Positions 8,672 to 18,529 are shown, numbered from the stretch's first letter. The stretch is DNA of 64,000 nt from JAYFQE01 sp034927345 (GCA_034927345.1 JAYFQE010000016.1:54898-118897), one strand, 5' to 3'. Made by a program: numbers and translations. Notes: generated from the sequence alone by a model not told the origin.

Positions 8672-8700
8672 TTGACAGATGAGGCGGCAGGATGCTAAAT
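8672..8700 (+). promoter_or_regulatory. Probable promoter for argS
   Basis: TTGACA (8672-8677), a 17-base spacer and CTAAAT (8695-8700), 77 bases before argS. The -35 box is perfect; the -10 box is poor. The rest of the interval 8533-8777 shows nothing else I can support. Confidence 0.45.
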
Positions 8701-8777
8701 TTACAGGATAGCTGTCATGAAGCAGGATAGATTGCAGCCCGAGGACCTTGTTGATGCCAAAGGCGGAAGGAGCAGAT

Positions 8778-10508
8778 ATGGATTTTCGTATTCAAATCGT
8801 TGACTGGCTGGCCCGGACCACCGGACTGACGGCGAACCAGATCGATGAGTGGCTGGAGATTCCGCCACAATCGGAGCTCGGCGATTATGCTTTCCCTTGT
8901 TTTCGTTTAGCCCGCACCCTGCATAAGGCGCCGGTTGAAATAGCCAAAGAACTGGCAGCGGGAGCAGAACAAAAACTGGAAAATATGGAGCGTGTTCAGG
9001 CTGTCAACGGATATTTGAATTTTTTTATTGATCGCCGCCGGTATACCGGCCAGGTTGTCAGACAGACTTTGGAAGCCGGAGAGCATTTGGGACAGTCTGA
9101 CGAAGGGCAGGGGAAAACCGTCATTATCGAGTTTTCGTCGCCTAATATTGCTAAGCCTTTCCATATCGGCCATGCTTTTACCACAATTCTCGGTCATGCG
9201 CTGTATAAAATTTACGACCGGCTCGGTTATCAGACTGTACGTATGAACCATCTGGGCGATTATGGCACCCAGTTTGGCAAATTGATCGTTGCTTATCGTT
9301 TATGGGGTGACGAACAAGCGCTCGAGAAAAATCCGATCCAGGAACTGCTGCGGATCTATGTTCATTTTCATGATGTGGCGAAAGAAAAGCCGGAACTAGA
9401 GGAGCAAGCCCGGGATGCCTTCCGCCGTCTCGAAGCCGGGGAAGCAGACGAAATGGCTCTGTGGCAGCGTTTCCGCGACTTGAGCCTGAAAGAATTCGCT
9501 GCAGTTTATCAGCGCCTGGGCGTGTCGTTTGACAATTATAACGGCGAGAGCTTCTATTCTGACCGCATTCCGGCCGTTATCGACCTGCTGAAAAAGAATA
9601 ACCTGTTGATTGAAAGTCAGGGCGCTCAGGTTGTTATGCTTGATGAATACGGTTTGCCGCCCTGCATCATTTTAAAATCCGACGGCACGACGATTTATGC
9701 TTCCCGTGATATCGCCGCCGTTTTATACCGGATTGAAAAATATCATTTCTATAAAAACATATATGTCGTCGGTACGCCGCAAGCGCTGCATTTCAAACAA
9801 GTCTTTTCCGTGCTGGCCAAAGCCGGCATACCGGAGTCGGCGGATTGCGTGCATGTCGGATTCGGCCTGGTCAAGTTTCCCGATAGAAAACTTTCCACAC
9901 GCAGCGGCGACGTAATCTTCCTTTCCGACCTGCTGAGCGAAAGTGTTGAAAAGACCCTGGAGATTATCCGTCAGAATGCCCAGCTCCGTCAGACCGACAT
10001 GAGTGAAGAAGAAATGCGGCAAATTGCTGAGAAAATCGGCCTGGGCGCGGTGACTTATACTTTCCTGAAGAACGGCCGTGAACGGGACATCATATTTTCC
10101 TGGCAGGAAATGCTCGATTTCGAGGGCGATTCGGCGCCTTATGTCCAGTATACCTATGCCAGAGCACGCAGTATTTTGCGTAAAGCAAATCTGGATGATC
10201 AAGCGGCCGACCTGCAACAGCAGGATCTGGAATTATTGGCAACCGATGATGAATTTGCCCTGGCCAAATTGCTCGACGGCTTTGGCGCTTCGATACAGAA
10301 AGCCGCTGAACTTTATGAACCCTATATTTTAGTACGCCAGATCACGGCATTGGCCAGAGCCTTTAATAAATATTACAATCATGAACCGATTTTGGGGACA
10401 GAAAACCAGGCTTTGCGCCGGGCGCGTCTGGCTATGCTGCAGGCTGTGTGTCTGGCCATCAGGACCGGTTTGAATCTGGTAGGTATTGAAGCGGTTGAAC
10501 GGATGTGA
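8778..10508 (+). CDS. argS: Arginyl-tRNA synthetase
   Basis: 576 residues, class I. Charges tRNA-Arg with arginine. Visible: the N-terminal Add-1 domain, the HIGH signature in FHIGH near 127-131, YASRDIAA in the Rossmann fold, the KMSK-region equivalent KLSTRSGD near 370 (the usual ArgRS variant) and the helical DALR anticodon domain at the end. The start at 8778 is preceded by GGAAGGAG, seven bases away; an upstream in-frame ATG at 8748 lacks a site. The peptidase gene starts six bases after the stop. Confidence 0.96.
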   Translation: MDFRIQIVDWLARTTGLTANQIDEWLEIPPQSELGDYAFPCFRLARTLHKAPVEIAKELAAGAEQKLENMERVQAVNGYLNFFIDRRRYTGQVVRQTLEAGEHLGQSDEGQGKTVIIEFSSPNIAKPFHIGHAFTTILGHALYKIYDRLGYQTVRMNHLGDYGTQFGKLIVAYRLWGDEQALEKNPIQELLRIYVHFHDVAKEKPELEEQARDAFRRLEAGEADEMALWQRFRDLSLKEFAAVYQRLGVSFDNYNGESFYSDRIPAVIDLLKKNNLLIESQGAQVVMLDEYGLPPCIILKSDGTTIYASRDIAAVLYRIEKYHFYKNIYVVGTPQALHFKQVFSVLAKAGIPESADCVHVGFGLVKFPDRKLSTRSGDVIFLSDLLSESVEKTLEIIRQNAQLRQTDMSEEEMRQIAEKIGLGAVTYTFLKNGRERDIIFSWQEMLDFEGDSAPYVQYTYARARSILRKANLDDQAADLQQQDLELLATDDEFALAKLLDGFGASIQKAAELYEPYILVRQITALARAFNKYYNHEPILGTENQALRRARLAMLQAVCLAIRTGLNLVGIEAVERM

Positions 10509-10514
10509 TCGATA

Positions 10515-12212
10515 ATGCCGGCGGAAGGCTGCCTGCCTTTTGCAAAAATCACATATCAGCGGGCTGATTTTACAAAAGTCAGTCTGGATATGCGGCACGC
10601 CAGGCTGCATTTACGTCTGGCGCTCAATCCGGCCGGCGCTGTTGAGGCTGTCCGGGAAATGCAGGTTGTCATGCGCCATTATCAAACGATGGCTTCGCTG
10701 GCGCAAATTCGTCACGACCAGCAGACCGGCCATCCATATTATGCCGCTGAGCAGGCGTATTATGATCAGGCCGACGCACAATACAATCAACAACTGCAGC
10801 AATTTTACGCCGCTTTGCTGAATTCGCGCTACCGGCCTGTTCTGGAAAAAACGTTCGGGACTCATATCTTTATAAAAGCCGAAAATCACCGGCGCATTGT
10901 CCAGCCGGAAATTGTTCAGGAACTGGCGTTGGAAAATCAATTAATATCCCGGTACGAGCAGAGAATGGCCGGATTATCTGTTGATTACCAAGGTCAGAGC
11001 CTGTCGCTGGCTCAGCTTGAGCCGTATCTGGAATCGCCTGATCGCATGGTTCGCCAGTCGGCTCATCTGGCGATGGCGCAAGCCCTGCAAACCCAGTCCG
11101 GCGCACTGGACCAGCTTTTTGATCAATTATCGTCTGTCCGGCAATCGATCAGCCGGAAATTGGGTTTTACCCATTTTACCGACTTGGGTTACCGGCGGAT
11201 GGAACGCTTTGATTATCGCCGGGATCAGATCGAACATTTGCGTGAAAATATCCTGCGCTATATTGTGCCGGTGACCCAGGAGATCCGCCGCCTGCAAAAA
11301 CGGCGGCTGAAACTGGATCGCCTCTATTATTATGATTTGCCCTGCCTTTTTCCGGAGGGCAATCCGAAATTACAGATCAGACCGGAGGATCTGGCGCCGG
11401 CGGCAGGCCGTGTTATGAGCCGCCTGACCGGACAGGATCCGTCCTTTTTGCAGATAATGGTCGACGGAGGTTATCTGGATGTTGCCGCGCGGCCGGAAAA
11501 GGTGCAGGGCGGTTACTGCGAGACCCTTTATGAACCGGCGATGCCGTTCATTCTGCTCAATGCCGCCGGAACTGCGCAGGATGTTTCTACGCTGGTGCAT
11601 GAAACCGGCCACGCTTATGCCGCGCTATGCAGTTTAAAAGATCAGAAGCTACTTGAATACCATCATCCGACTCTGGAAACCTGCGAGATTCATTCCACCG
11701 CCATGGAATATCTGACTTATCCGTATATGGACGTTTTTTTTGGCGCGGCAGCCCCGGCTTACAGACAGATGCATTTGACGCAAGCTCTATTGTTTTTACC
11801 TTATGGCTGTCTGGTCGATGAATTTCAACATCGGATCTATGACGAACCCCAGTTGTCGGCGGCCGGCCGGAATCAAATCTGGCTGGAGCTGGAAAAGAAA
11901 TATCAGCCGGATCTGGATTATGAACAGGCGCCGTTTTTCTCCGAAGGCCGAGCCTGGCAGAAAAAAGAACATGTGTACACATCGCCTTTCTATTATATTG
12001 ATTACGTCCTGGCTCAGCTGGCGGCCCTGGATCTCTGGCGGACCGCCCGCAGCGACGCCCCGGCAGCCTGGGCCAAGTATGACCGACTCTGCGGGCTGGG
12101 CGGTACAGATACCTTTTTACATCTGCTGCAGCAGGCCGGCCTGCCGTCGCCATTCGACACCGGGACAATCAAGCGGTTGGCATACGCGGTATGTGATGAA
12201 TTATCTTTATAA
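10515..12212 (+). CDS. M3 family oligoendopeptidase (PepF/thimet type)
   Basis: 565 residues, standard length. A cytoplasmic zinc metallopeptidase that trims oligopeptides. The zinc site HETGH is near residue 361, with the third ligand region CEIHSTAMEY about 28 residues later. The last third has the helical pattern of M3 peptidases. There is no signal peptide. It starts six bases after argS with no clear ribosome site of its own, so translation probably depends on argS. Confidence 0.93.
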   Translation: MPAEGCLPFAKITYQRADFTKVSLDMRHARLHLRLALNPAGAVEAVREMQVVMRHYQTMASLAQIRHDQQTGHPYYAAEQAYYDQADAQYNQQLQQFYAALLNSRYRPVLEKTFGTHIFIKAENHRRIVQPEIVQELALENQLISRYEQRMAGLSVDYQGQSLSLAQLEPYLESPDRMVRQSAHLAMAQALQTQSGALDQLFDQLSSVRQSISRKLGFTHFTDLGYRRMERFDYRRDQIEHLRENILRYIVPVTQEIRRLQKRRLKLDRLYYYDLPCLFPEGNPKLQIRPEDLAPAAGRVMSRLTGQDPSFLQIMVDGGYLDVAARPEKVQGGYCETLYEPAMPFILLNAAGTAQDVSTLVHETGHAYAALCSLKDQKLLEYHHPTLETCEIHSTAMEYLTYPYMDVFFGAAAPAYRQMHLTQALLFLPYGCLVDEFQHRIYDEPQLSAAGRNQIWLELEKKYQPDLDYEQAPFFSEGRAWQKKEHVYTSPFYYIDYVLAQLAALDLWRTARSDAPAAWAKYDRLCGLGGTDTFLHLLQQAGLPSPFDTGTIKRLAYAVCDELSL

Positions 12213-12230
12213 CAAAAGGAGTCACCTGAT

Positions 12231-13721
12231 TTGTTAAATTTGCCGGATTCTTTTATCCTTGAGATGAAGTCCTTGTTTGAAACATTTGACCGCCTTTCTG
12301 AATGGCCTTCTTTTTTAGCTGCCTTTCAACAAACACCGGTTTTGGGTATTCGGTCCAATACCCTGAAGATTGCCGGTCCGGATCTGCAGCGCTGTTTAAT
12401 CCGCGAAACCGGATTGCCGGAAAGCGAATTCGAACCGGTTCCCTGGGCTGAGGGCGGCTTTTATTATCCGGAAAACCTGCAGCCTGGAAAATTCCCGGCT
12501 TATGCCGCCGGCCTTTACTATATTCAGGAACCCAGCGCGATGCTGCCGGCGCAAGTTCTGGCGGTGGCTCCCGGACAGCGTGTTCTCGATCTATGTGCGG
12601 CGCCGGGCGGCAAAGCTACGCGGATTGCCGCCGATTTGCAGGGCGGCGGCTTATTATGGGCTAATGAAATATCCGCCGAACGGGCCCGGGCATTGTTACG
12701 CAATCTCGAATTGTCCGGCTGTCCTAAAGCCATAATAACCCAGGAAACGCCGGAACGCCTGGCGGCGGTTCTACCAGGATATTTTGACCGGATTTTAGTT
12801 GACGCGCCTTGTTCGGGGTCCGGCATGTTCCGCCGGGATCCGGCAGCCATAAAAAGCTGGCTGGCATATGGCAGCGCGCCCTGCGCCGAATTGCAGCGCA
12901 GTATCCTGGAAGCAGCCTGGACGATGCTGACGCCGGGCGGCCGTCTGGTTTATTCAACCTGTTCTTTTTCACTGGCAGAAAATGAGGCGGTGATCGCCGC
13001 CTTTTACGCAAGCCATACCGATTGCCGGATCTTGCCGGTTGGTTCCAGGCCAGGTGTGGCGGAAGGATTGCCTTTAACGCCGGAAACAAGGAAAACAGCA
13101 AGAATCTGGCCGCATCTGACCCGCGGCGAAGGCCATTTCTGCGCTTTGCTGGAGAAAATAGCTCATGCTGACGTCGAAACAGTTTGGGCGCCCTTTATAC
13201 CGGCCGAAGGACCTAAAGACGCCTGGGCCGCGTTTATGCTGTTCTGCCGGCAGAATTTAACGGAGAGCGGGCTGAATAAAATCGATACCTGGCTGTCGGC
13301 AGGTTATCGCCGCCTGGAACAACAGCATCTGCACATCCTTCCGGCCTGTCCCGCCGGTTTATCCGGCTTGAAACGCGTTAAAACAGGTCTTTTCCTCGGC
13401 CAGGTAAAAGAACTGCGGCGCGGCGGCTATGTCTTCGAACCGTCAGAAGCGTTTATCCTCAGTTTATCAGCTGTGGACTTGCAAAGAGTTGTTTCCGGTG
13501 ATAGTACGAGTGATCTGCTCCGGCGTTATTTACGCGGCGAAACCCTTGAACCGCCATATCCGGGACTAGATGCCGGGGAATCGGCGGCCTGGCCGGCCGG
13601 CGCGTATGCCGCTGTCGCAATCGCCGGCGGGGAGCGTTTATGGCCTTTGGGGTGGGCGCGATCGATCACGCCGCCACTGTTAAAAAATTTATATCCACAA
13701 GGATGGAGACGATCATCATGA
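12231..13721 (+). CDS. rsmF: rRNA cytosine-C5 methyltransferase, RsmF type
   Basis: 496 residues. An S-adenosylmethionine-dependent RsmB/RsmF enzyme that forms 5-methylcytosine in 16S rRNA. SAM loop LDLCAAPGGK is near 120; the two catalytic cysteines lie in DAPCSGSG near 190 and STCSF near 241. The C-terminal third matches the RsmF-type extension found in Gram-positives. It starts with TTG at 12231, supported by AAAGGAG nine bases upstream, and ends in an ATGA overlap with rdgB. Confidence 0.92.
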   Translation: MLNLPDSFILEMKSLFETFDRLSEWPSFLAAFQQTPVLGIRSNTLKIAGPDLQRCLIRETGLPESEFEPVPWAEGGFYYPENLQPGKFPAYAAGLYYIQEPSAMLPAQVLAVAPGQRVLDLCAAPGGKATRIAADLQGGGLLWANEISAERARALLRNLELSGCPKAIITQETPERLAAVLPGYFDRILVDAPCSGSGMFRRDPAAIKSWLAYGSAPCAELQRSILEAAWTMLTPGGRLVYSTCSFSLAENEAVIAAFYASHTDCRILPVGSRPGVAEGLPLTPETRKTARIWPHLTRGEGHFCALLEKIAHADVETVWAPFIPAEGPKDAWAAFMLFCRQNLTESGLNKIDTWLSAGYRRLEQQHLHILPACPAGLSGLKRVKTGLFLGQVKELRRGGYVFEPSEAFILSLSAVDLQRVVSGDSTSDLLRRYLRGETLEPPYPGLDAGESAAWPAGAYAAVAIAGGERLWPLGWARSITPPLLKNLYPQGWRRSS

Positions 13722-14359
13722 TTAGCGGGGCAATGGAGAAAAGCAACTGCAGGCCTGCGATTATACCGCAGAAAATAATTTTGGCCAGCGCCAATCCGGA
13801 CAAAGCAAAAGAATTTCAGAAAATGCTTCCGGAGAATTTGTACCAGGTGATCCCTATGCATGAAGCCGGATTTTCCGATGCTATTGAGGAAAACGGCGCC
13901 AGTTATCAGGAAAATGCGCTTATCAAAGCCAGAGCGGTATTTAGCCGGTTGGGCGGTTTGGTTCTGGCTGATGATTCAGGCCTGTCTATCGATGTTTTGC
14001 AAGGCGCGCCGGGTCTCTATTCCGCCCGTTTTGCCGGCGAAGGCGCCGACTATCCGACGAAAATTTCTTGCCTTTACCGCTATCTGCGGCCATGGCCGCC
14101 GAATGAATGGCTGGCGTCCTTTGTCTGCGCGCTGGCTCTGATTAAGCCTGACGGCAGTGAAATAACCGTTGTTCGGGAATGCCGGGGCCTGATCGCGCCG
14201 CACCCCCGCGGCAGCAACGGCTTTGGTTATGATCCGATTTTTCTGCTGCCGGACCGGGGAAAGACGATGGCTGAATTGCCTGAAGATGAGAAAAATGAAA
14301 TCAGTCATCGCGGTCAAGCCTTGCGTGCTTTAGCCAGCCTGCTGCTTGACCGGGATTAA
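13718..14359 (+). CDS. rdgB: XTP/dITP pyrophosphatase (HAM1/RdgB family)
   Basis: 213 residues. Removes non-canonical purine triphosphates (XTP, dITP) from the pool. The family motif is ASANPDKAKEF near 24, followed by ENGASYQENALIKA, LADDSGL and SNGFGYDPIF. The ATG at 13718 overlaps the rsmF stop as ATGA, which together with GATGGAG upstream decides the start. The N-terminus is about 20 residues longer than usual before the first strand, so an internal ATG at 13733 remains possible. Confidence 0.93.
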   Translation: MISGAMEKSNCRPAIIPQKIILASANPDKAKEFQKMLPENLYQVIPMHEAGFSDAIEENGASYQENALIKARAVFSRLGGLVLADDSGLSIDVLQGAPGLYSARFAGEGADYPTKISCLYRYLRPWPPNEWLASFVCALALIKPDGSEITVVRECRGLIAPHPRGSNGFGYDPIFLLPDRGKTMAELPEDEKNEISHRGQALRALASLLLDRD

Positions 14360-14374
14360 AGCTCGTGGTATAGT
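14346..14374 (+). promoter_or_regulatory. Promoter for the ACT-protein and hom genes
   Basis: TTGACC (14346-14351), exactly 17 bases, TATAGT (14369-14374). It overlaps the end of rdgB and leaves a leader of about 110 bases before the ACT gene. I saw no T-box or riboswitch signature in that leader. Confidence 0.65.
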
Positions 14375-14493
14375 ATCCTTCACGGACGATTGTTTTTTCG
14401 AGACGGACAAACACGGCCTTAGACATCAAACGAAGCAGCGCAGCGATTAAACGGTACTGTTGGGTTTGAATAAAACAGAAGGAGTCAGACTAA

Positions 14494-14931
14494 ATGGACA
14501 GTGAATTTTATCTTGTCAAATCAGATATGCTGCCGGAAGTGTTCCTGAAAGTTATGGCTGTCAAAAGGCTCCTGAATTCCGGCAAAGCCGAATCTGTCAA
14601 TGAAGCCGTACAGAAAGTCGGTTTGAGCCGCAGCGCCTATTATAAATATAAGGATGCTGTCCTGCCCTTTTATGAAACGTCACGTGGCCGATTGGTTACA
14701 TTGATTTTCGCCGTCGAGAATTTTCCCGGCATCTTGTCCGGGATTATCAATTGCATGGCCCGGGTTAAGGCTAATATTCTGACCATCAATCAGAATATTC
14801 CCATCAACGGCCTGGCCGATGTTTCCATATCTGTGGAAACCGACCGCATGACCGTGGATCTGGAGAATCTGCTTGACGAATTGAGCAAAATACCCGGCGT
14901 GCGTTCTTACCGCATTTTGGCGCGCGATTGA
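14494..14931 (+). CDS. ACT domain protein, PheB/UPF0735 family
   Basis: 145 residues. The N-terminal half has a helix-turn-helix-like stretch (VQKVGLSRSAYYKYKD near 43-58). The C-terminal half is an ACT amino-acid-binding domain starting VTLIFAVENFPGILS near 70. Members sit beside homoserine dehydrogenase in many Bacillota and are presumed amino-acid-responsive regulators; no activity is established for this one. Starts after AAGGAG. hom follows 62 bases later, probably in the same transcript. Confidence 0.88.
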   Translation: MDSEFYLVKSDMLPEVFLKVMAVKRLLNSGKAESVNEAVQKVGLSRSAYYKYKDAVLPFYETSRGRLVTLIFAVENFPGILSGIINCMARVKANILTINQNIPINGLADVSISVETDRMTVDLENLLDELSKIPGVRSYRILARD

Positions 14932-14993
14932 GTCTGACGGCGGTTTGCAGTCATGAAACAGTGAGGTTATGAGCTGTTGCGAGGAGGATCTGT

Positions 14994-16226
14994 ATGATAG
15001 AGATAGCCATATTGGGATATGGGGTAGTCGGTTCGGGTGTTGCCGAAGTATGCCGCATGAATCAGGATATGATCCGGAAAAGGGCCGGCGAACAAATCCA
15101 TATCAAGAAAATTCTGGACATTCGCGATTTCCCCGGCGATCCATATGCCGACCGGATCACGCATGATCAGGATGATATCTTTTTAGATCCGCAAATATCG
15201 GTGGTTGTGGAAACCATCGGCGGAGCAGGCATGGCCTATCAGCTGAGCTGCCGCGCATTGGAAGCAGGCAAGCATGTCGTGACATCAAACAAGGAACTGG
15301 TGGCAACTTATGGACCCGAGCTGATGAAACTGGCTCAGGAAAAGGGTGTCAGCTATATGTTTGAGGCCAGTGTCGGCGGCGGTATACCGATTATCCGCCC
15401 TTTGCACAAATGTCTGTCGGCCAATGTCGTGAAGACAATTATCGGCATCCTGAACGGCACAACCAACTATATCCTGACCCGTATGGATCAGGACGGCATT
15501 GATTTTGCCAAGGCGCTTCTCGAAGCTCAGGCTCAGGGTTATGCCGAACAAAATCCGACCGCCGATATAGAAGGCATAGACGCATGCCGTAAAATTGCTA
15601 TTTTAGGCAGTATTACTTTAGGTGAATATATTGACTGCCGTTTGATATATACCGAAGGGATATCCAACATCACTGCAGCCGATTTTTTATATGCCAAAGC
15701 TTTACAGAGCAAAATCAAACTGATCGGACGTTTCCGCAGACATGATAATGGCACAGCCGATCTGATCGTCGCTCCTATGCTGATCTTGCGCGATCATCCG
15801 GTCGCCGTGGCGGATGGCGTGTTCAACGCCATTATGGTGGAAGGCAATGCCCTGGGCGAAGCCATGTTCTACGGCCGTGGAGCCGGAAAACTCCCAACGG
15901 CCAGCGCCGTTGTCGCCGATGTGATCGAATGTGCCATGCACATTAACCGGGTCCCCCATTTGATTCCCTGGAATCGTTCCGAAAGGCAGATTGTCCTGCC
16001 GCACGGCGATTGCCCGGTCAAAGCCTTGATCCGGCTCAAAGCGGATTTACCGGCAGTACAGGTTGAATCGGCATTTGCTGCCTATGGCTTGCAAAAAACC
16101 GAGCCGGCCAATAAATCTGAGCAAGCCTGGCTGGTCGGCCTGAACGGCACATTATCTGAAGATATGCTGTCCGCGCGGCTCGATGCGTTTGGCGAGCAAA
16201 CGATAAGCCGGTTAAGAATACTATAA
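14994..16226 (+). CDS. hom: Homoserine dehydrogenase
   Basis: 410 residues. Reduces aspartate semialdehyde to homoserine with NAD(P)H, the branch point to threonine and methionine. The dinucleotide loop GYGVVGSG is at about 7-14, the substrate region VGGGIPIIRP near 127 and the catalytic part GTTNYIL near 155. The C-terminal 80 residues look like an ACT domain, so threonine feedback is likely. Ribosome site GAGGAGG. Pairing with the ACT-domain gene upstream is typical. No other threonine gene is adjacent. Confidence 0.95.
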   Translation: MIEIAILGYGVVGSGVAEVCRMNQDMIRKRAGEQIHIKKILDIRDFPGDPYADRITHDQDDIFLDPQISVVVETIGGAGMAYQLSCRALEAGKHVVTSNKELVATYGPELMKLAQEKGVSYMFEASVGGGIPIIRPLHKCLSANVVKTIIGILNGTTNYILTRMDQDGIDFAKALLEAQAQGYAEQNPTADIEGIDACRKIAILGSITLGEYIDCRLIYTEGISNITAADFLYAKALQSKIKLIGRFRRHDNGTADLIVAPMLILRDHPVAVADGVFNAIMVEGNALGEAMFYGRGAGKLPTASAVVADVIECAMHINRVPHLIPWNRSERQIVLPHGDCPVKALIRLKADLPAVQVESAFAAYGLQKTEPANKSEQAWLVGLNGTLSEDMLSARLDAFGEQTISRLRIL

Positions 16227-16264
16227 AAAATACAAATAGCCCCATACCAATAAACTCCTTTCCA

Positions 16265-16273
16265 TGATATAAT
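16265..16273 (+). promoter_or_regulatory. Extended -10 promoter for the GGDEF-EAL gene
   Basis: TGATATAAT, an extended -10 box 71 bases before the start codon. No good -35 box is visible, as is common with the extended type. Confidence 0.45.
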
Positions 16274-16343
16274 ATTCCGGCAATACCTTCGTCTGTGTAT
16301 TTTCAGGATATACGTGTCTATCAGCAGGGAAGGAGACCGCTTG

Positions 16344-18089
16344 ATGATGCAACAGGAAAACCCGGCAGATGAAAAAGATAACCGGCAATATGACACCTGT
16401 TACCAATCTCTGTTCAGGCAGTCGCCAATAGCCGGCCTGGTTGTTGATGTCAACGGTCAGGTTCTCGAATATAATCGTGAAGCCGTTCATCTGCTGGTTC
16501 TGAATGAACAGCCGGATAATCGCCGAACAGGAGCCTGGACGGCCGGGTCCTTGTCAATGCAGGGCTTTGTTGACCGTGAAGACATTAGCGCCATGATGGA
16601 ATTCCTGGCCGCTATATTCCGGGATAACCGGCAGCAGCCGTTGGATATTCGTTTGCGCCGGTGTGATCAAACCGGATTTTTAGCCCGCCTGAGCGGCGTT
16701 AAGCTCGATAACCAGAATCACCTGGCCCAAATAACCATTTTTGATGTTGACCATGATCAGCGAAACGGGGAAGCGATCAATTTGCTGGCCTACTACGATC
16801 AGCTGACCGGTCTGCCGAACCGCCATCTTTTATTTGACCGCCTGCACTGGGCGATTCGTGACGCCCGCCGGCAGCAGGAGCGTCTGGCGGTACTTTATGT
16901 CGACCTGGATCACTTTAAACAAATTAACGACACGCTGGGACATATGGCGGGCGATCAAATGCTGCAGAAAATCACGGCGCAGATGACAGCCTGCTTGCGT
17001 GACGCCGATACTTTGGCCAGAATGGGCGGTGATGAGTTTGCCATCCTGATGCAGCACCTGGTTGACAGTCAAGCGGCGGCGGCCGTGGCTGCCAGGCTTT
17101 TAGAAGTCATCAGCCAGCCGGTTGAAATTATGGGCCTTGAACAGACTGTCAGCGCCAGCATCGGCATCTGTCTGTTTCCTGATGACGGGGACAATACGGA
17201 AGTATTGATGAAGCACGCGGATATCGCCATGTACCGGTCTAAAAGTAACGGACGGAATATGGTGTCATTTTTCAATGAAGATATGCGCAAGGCTGTTGAT
17301 CACCGCGCGGATCTGGAACGCCGGCTGCGTCAGGCTCAGCATGAAAACCGGCTGATTCTTTATTATCAGCCGATGATTCAAAGCAGAACCAACCGCATTC
17401 TGGCCCTGGAAGCTTTGCTGCGCTGGGATTCCGGCATAGACGGCCTTCTGAGCGCCGATCAGTTTTTACCTGTTGCGGAAGAAATCGGCCTGGGCAAGGT
17501 TTTCAGCAGCTGGGCGCTGCAGCAAGCTTGCTGTCAGATGCGGGAATGGCTGGACAGCGGGTTGATCCCCGCCGGCAATCCTTGTAAAATATCGGTTAAT
17601 TTAAGCGCCGAACAGCTCAATCAACCGGCTTTGGTCGATCAGGTCAAGAAAGTTCTGAACCAATTTCATTTGCCGGTTTCAAGGCTGATCGTCGAAGTCC
17701 GCGAGGCTACGCTCAGGCAAGAGAAGCCGTTGATTATTGAAAATCTGGCCAAGCTGCAGGAAATGCAGATCCAGTTGATTCTTGATGATTTTTGTCAGGG
17801 ATTCTGCACCATAGAGAAAATCAGCCGTTTGGCCTTTTCACATTTAAAGATCAATCAAATGTTTACGACCATGTTATTAGAGAACCGGCGCGGCGAAGCA
17901 TTGCTCGATTCGCTGATCAATCTGGCCCATATTCTTGGCCTGCATGTTATTGCCGAGGGCATTGAAACCGAAATGGACAGGGAATGGCTGGATCGTCATG
18001 GCTGTGATGCATTGCAGGGTTATTTATTTTGCCGTCCGCTGCCGACGCGCGCTATGGATCTTTTGCTCAAGATTTGTATGAAGATTTAG
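16344..18089 (+). CDS. PAS-GGDEF-EAL protein, cyclic di-GMP turnover
   Basis: 581 residues. Order: PAS-like sensor (about 20-140), GGDEF cyclase (about 150-310), EAL phosphodiesterase (about 325-575). No membrane helices or signal peptide, so a cytoplasmic sensor. The cyclase has an intact MGGDEF near 228 with an RxxD inhibitory site (RDAD) five residues ahead. The EAL domain keeps EAL near 355, LDDF and AEGIE, but the usual KID is KIN near 502 and DDFG reads DDFC, so hydrolysis may be weak. Start at 16344 from GGAAGGAG eight bases upstream. It stands alone and ends at a terminator. Confidence 0.93.
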   Translation: MMQQENPADEKDNRQYDTCYQSLFRQSPIAGLVVDVNGQVLEYNREAVHLLVLNEQPDNRRTGAWTAGSLSMQGFVDREDISAMMEFLAAIFRDNRQQPLDIRLRRCDQTGFLARLSGVKLDNQNHLAQITIFDVDHDQRNGEAINLLAYYDQLTGLPNRHLLFDRLHWAIRDARRQQERLAVLYVDLDHFKQINDTLGHMAGDQMLQKITAQMTACLRDADTLARMGGDEFAILMQHLVDSQAAAAVAARLLEVISQPVEIMGLEQTVSASIGICLFPDDGDNTEVLMKHADIAMYRSKSNGRNMVSFFNEDMRKAVDHRADLERRLRQAQHENRLILYYQPMIQSRTNRILALEALLRWDSGIDGLLSADQFLPVAEEIGLGKVFSSWALQQACCQMREWLDSGLIPAGNPCKISVNLSAEQLNQPALVDQVKKVLNQFHLPVSRLIVEVREATLRQEKPLIIENLAKLQEMQIQLILDDFCQGFCTIEKISRLAFSHLKINQMFTTMLLENRRGEALLDSLINLAHILGLHVIAEGIETEMDREWLDRHGCDALQGYLFCRPLPTRAMDLLLKICMKI

Positions 18090-18113
18090 ATATGCCTGTA
18101 TAAAGTATAAAAT

Positions 18114-18156
18114 GATGCCCTTCCGTGTCCGGTCAAAGAACGGAGGGGCATCTTTT
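18114..18156 (+). terminator. Intrinsic terminator of the GGDEF-EAL gene
   Basis: GATGCCCTTCCGT pairs with ACGGAGGGGCATC, followed by TTTT. Confidence 0.85.
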
Positions 18157-18233
18157 ACTGCTTGTGCGTTGGCAACGGATAATCCACGAAGCTTTCTAAC
18201 CGCCTGCTGCTGCAGGGATGAGAGAACATGCGA

Positions 18234-18410
18234 TTAATATCTGTTGTCGAACCCGCCTTGCTGACGTCTGGTATTCTTGCGAGCTTTACGGCATTCGGGG
18301 CAGCGAACAGGCTCGTTCTCAAACCCTTTTTCCTTGTAAAAAGCCTGCTCTCCTTCTGTGAAAGCAAACTCGGCTCCGCAATCCTTGCAAACAATCATTT
18401 TGTCCGGCAT
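18234..18410 (-). CDS. Small zinc-ribbon protein (zinc-ribbon domain family)
   Basis: 58 residues. Translation begins MPDKMIVCKDCGAEF and contains CKDC (8-11) and CPEC (37-40) separated by FTEGEQAFYKEKGF, the signature of a widespread small Clostridial zinc-ribbon family of unknown function. An excellent ribosome site (AGGAGGT, seven bases before the ATG) supports the start. It is transcribed away from the DRTGG gene. The basic tail (KARKNTRRQQ) may bind nucleic acid; that is inference. Confidence 0.85.
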   Translation of the reverse strand: MPDKMIVCKDCGAEFAFTEGEQAFYKEKGFENEPVRCPECRKARKNTRRQQGGFDNRY

Positions 18411-18529
18411 GGTGCATACCTCCTGAAATTTATCGGATAAGGAATGAATGACAGTGGCTTTCCATGACTTCCCAGGAGGTTTTAACCTTCTATTCAGTTG
18501 GGATGCAGTCTGTAAACAAGCTTAATCCG

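Noticed and set aside
14375..14493. Riboswitch in the leader of the ACT-hom genes
   Set aside because: No lysine, SAM or other consensus could be recognised in these 119 bases.
18155..18440. 79- and 70-residue frames beside the GGDEF-EAL terminator
   Set aside because: The real gene there is the 58-residue zinc-ribbon protein on the minus strand in another frame; these are shadows of it.
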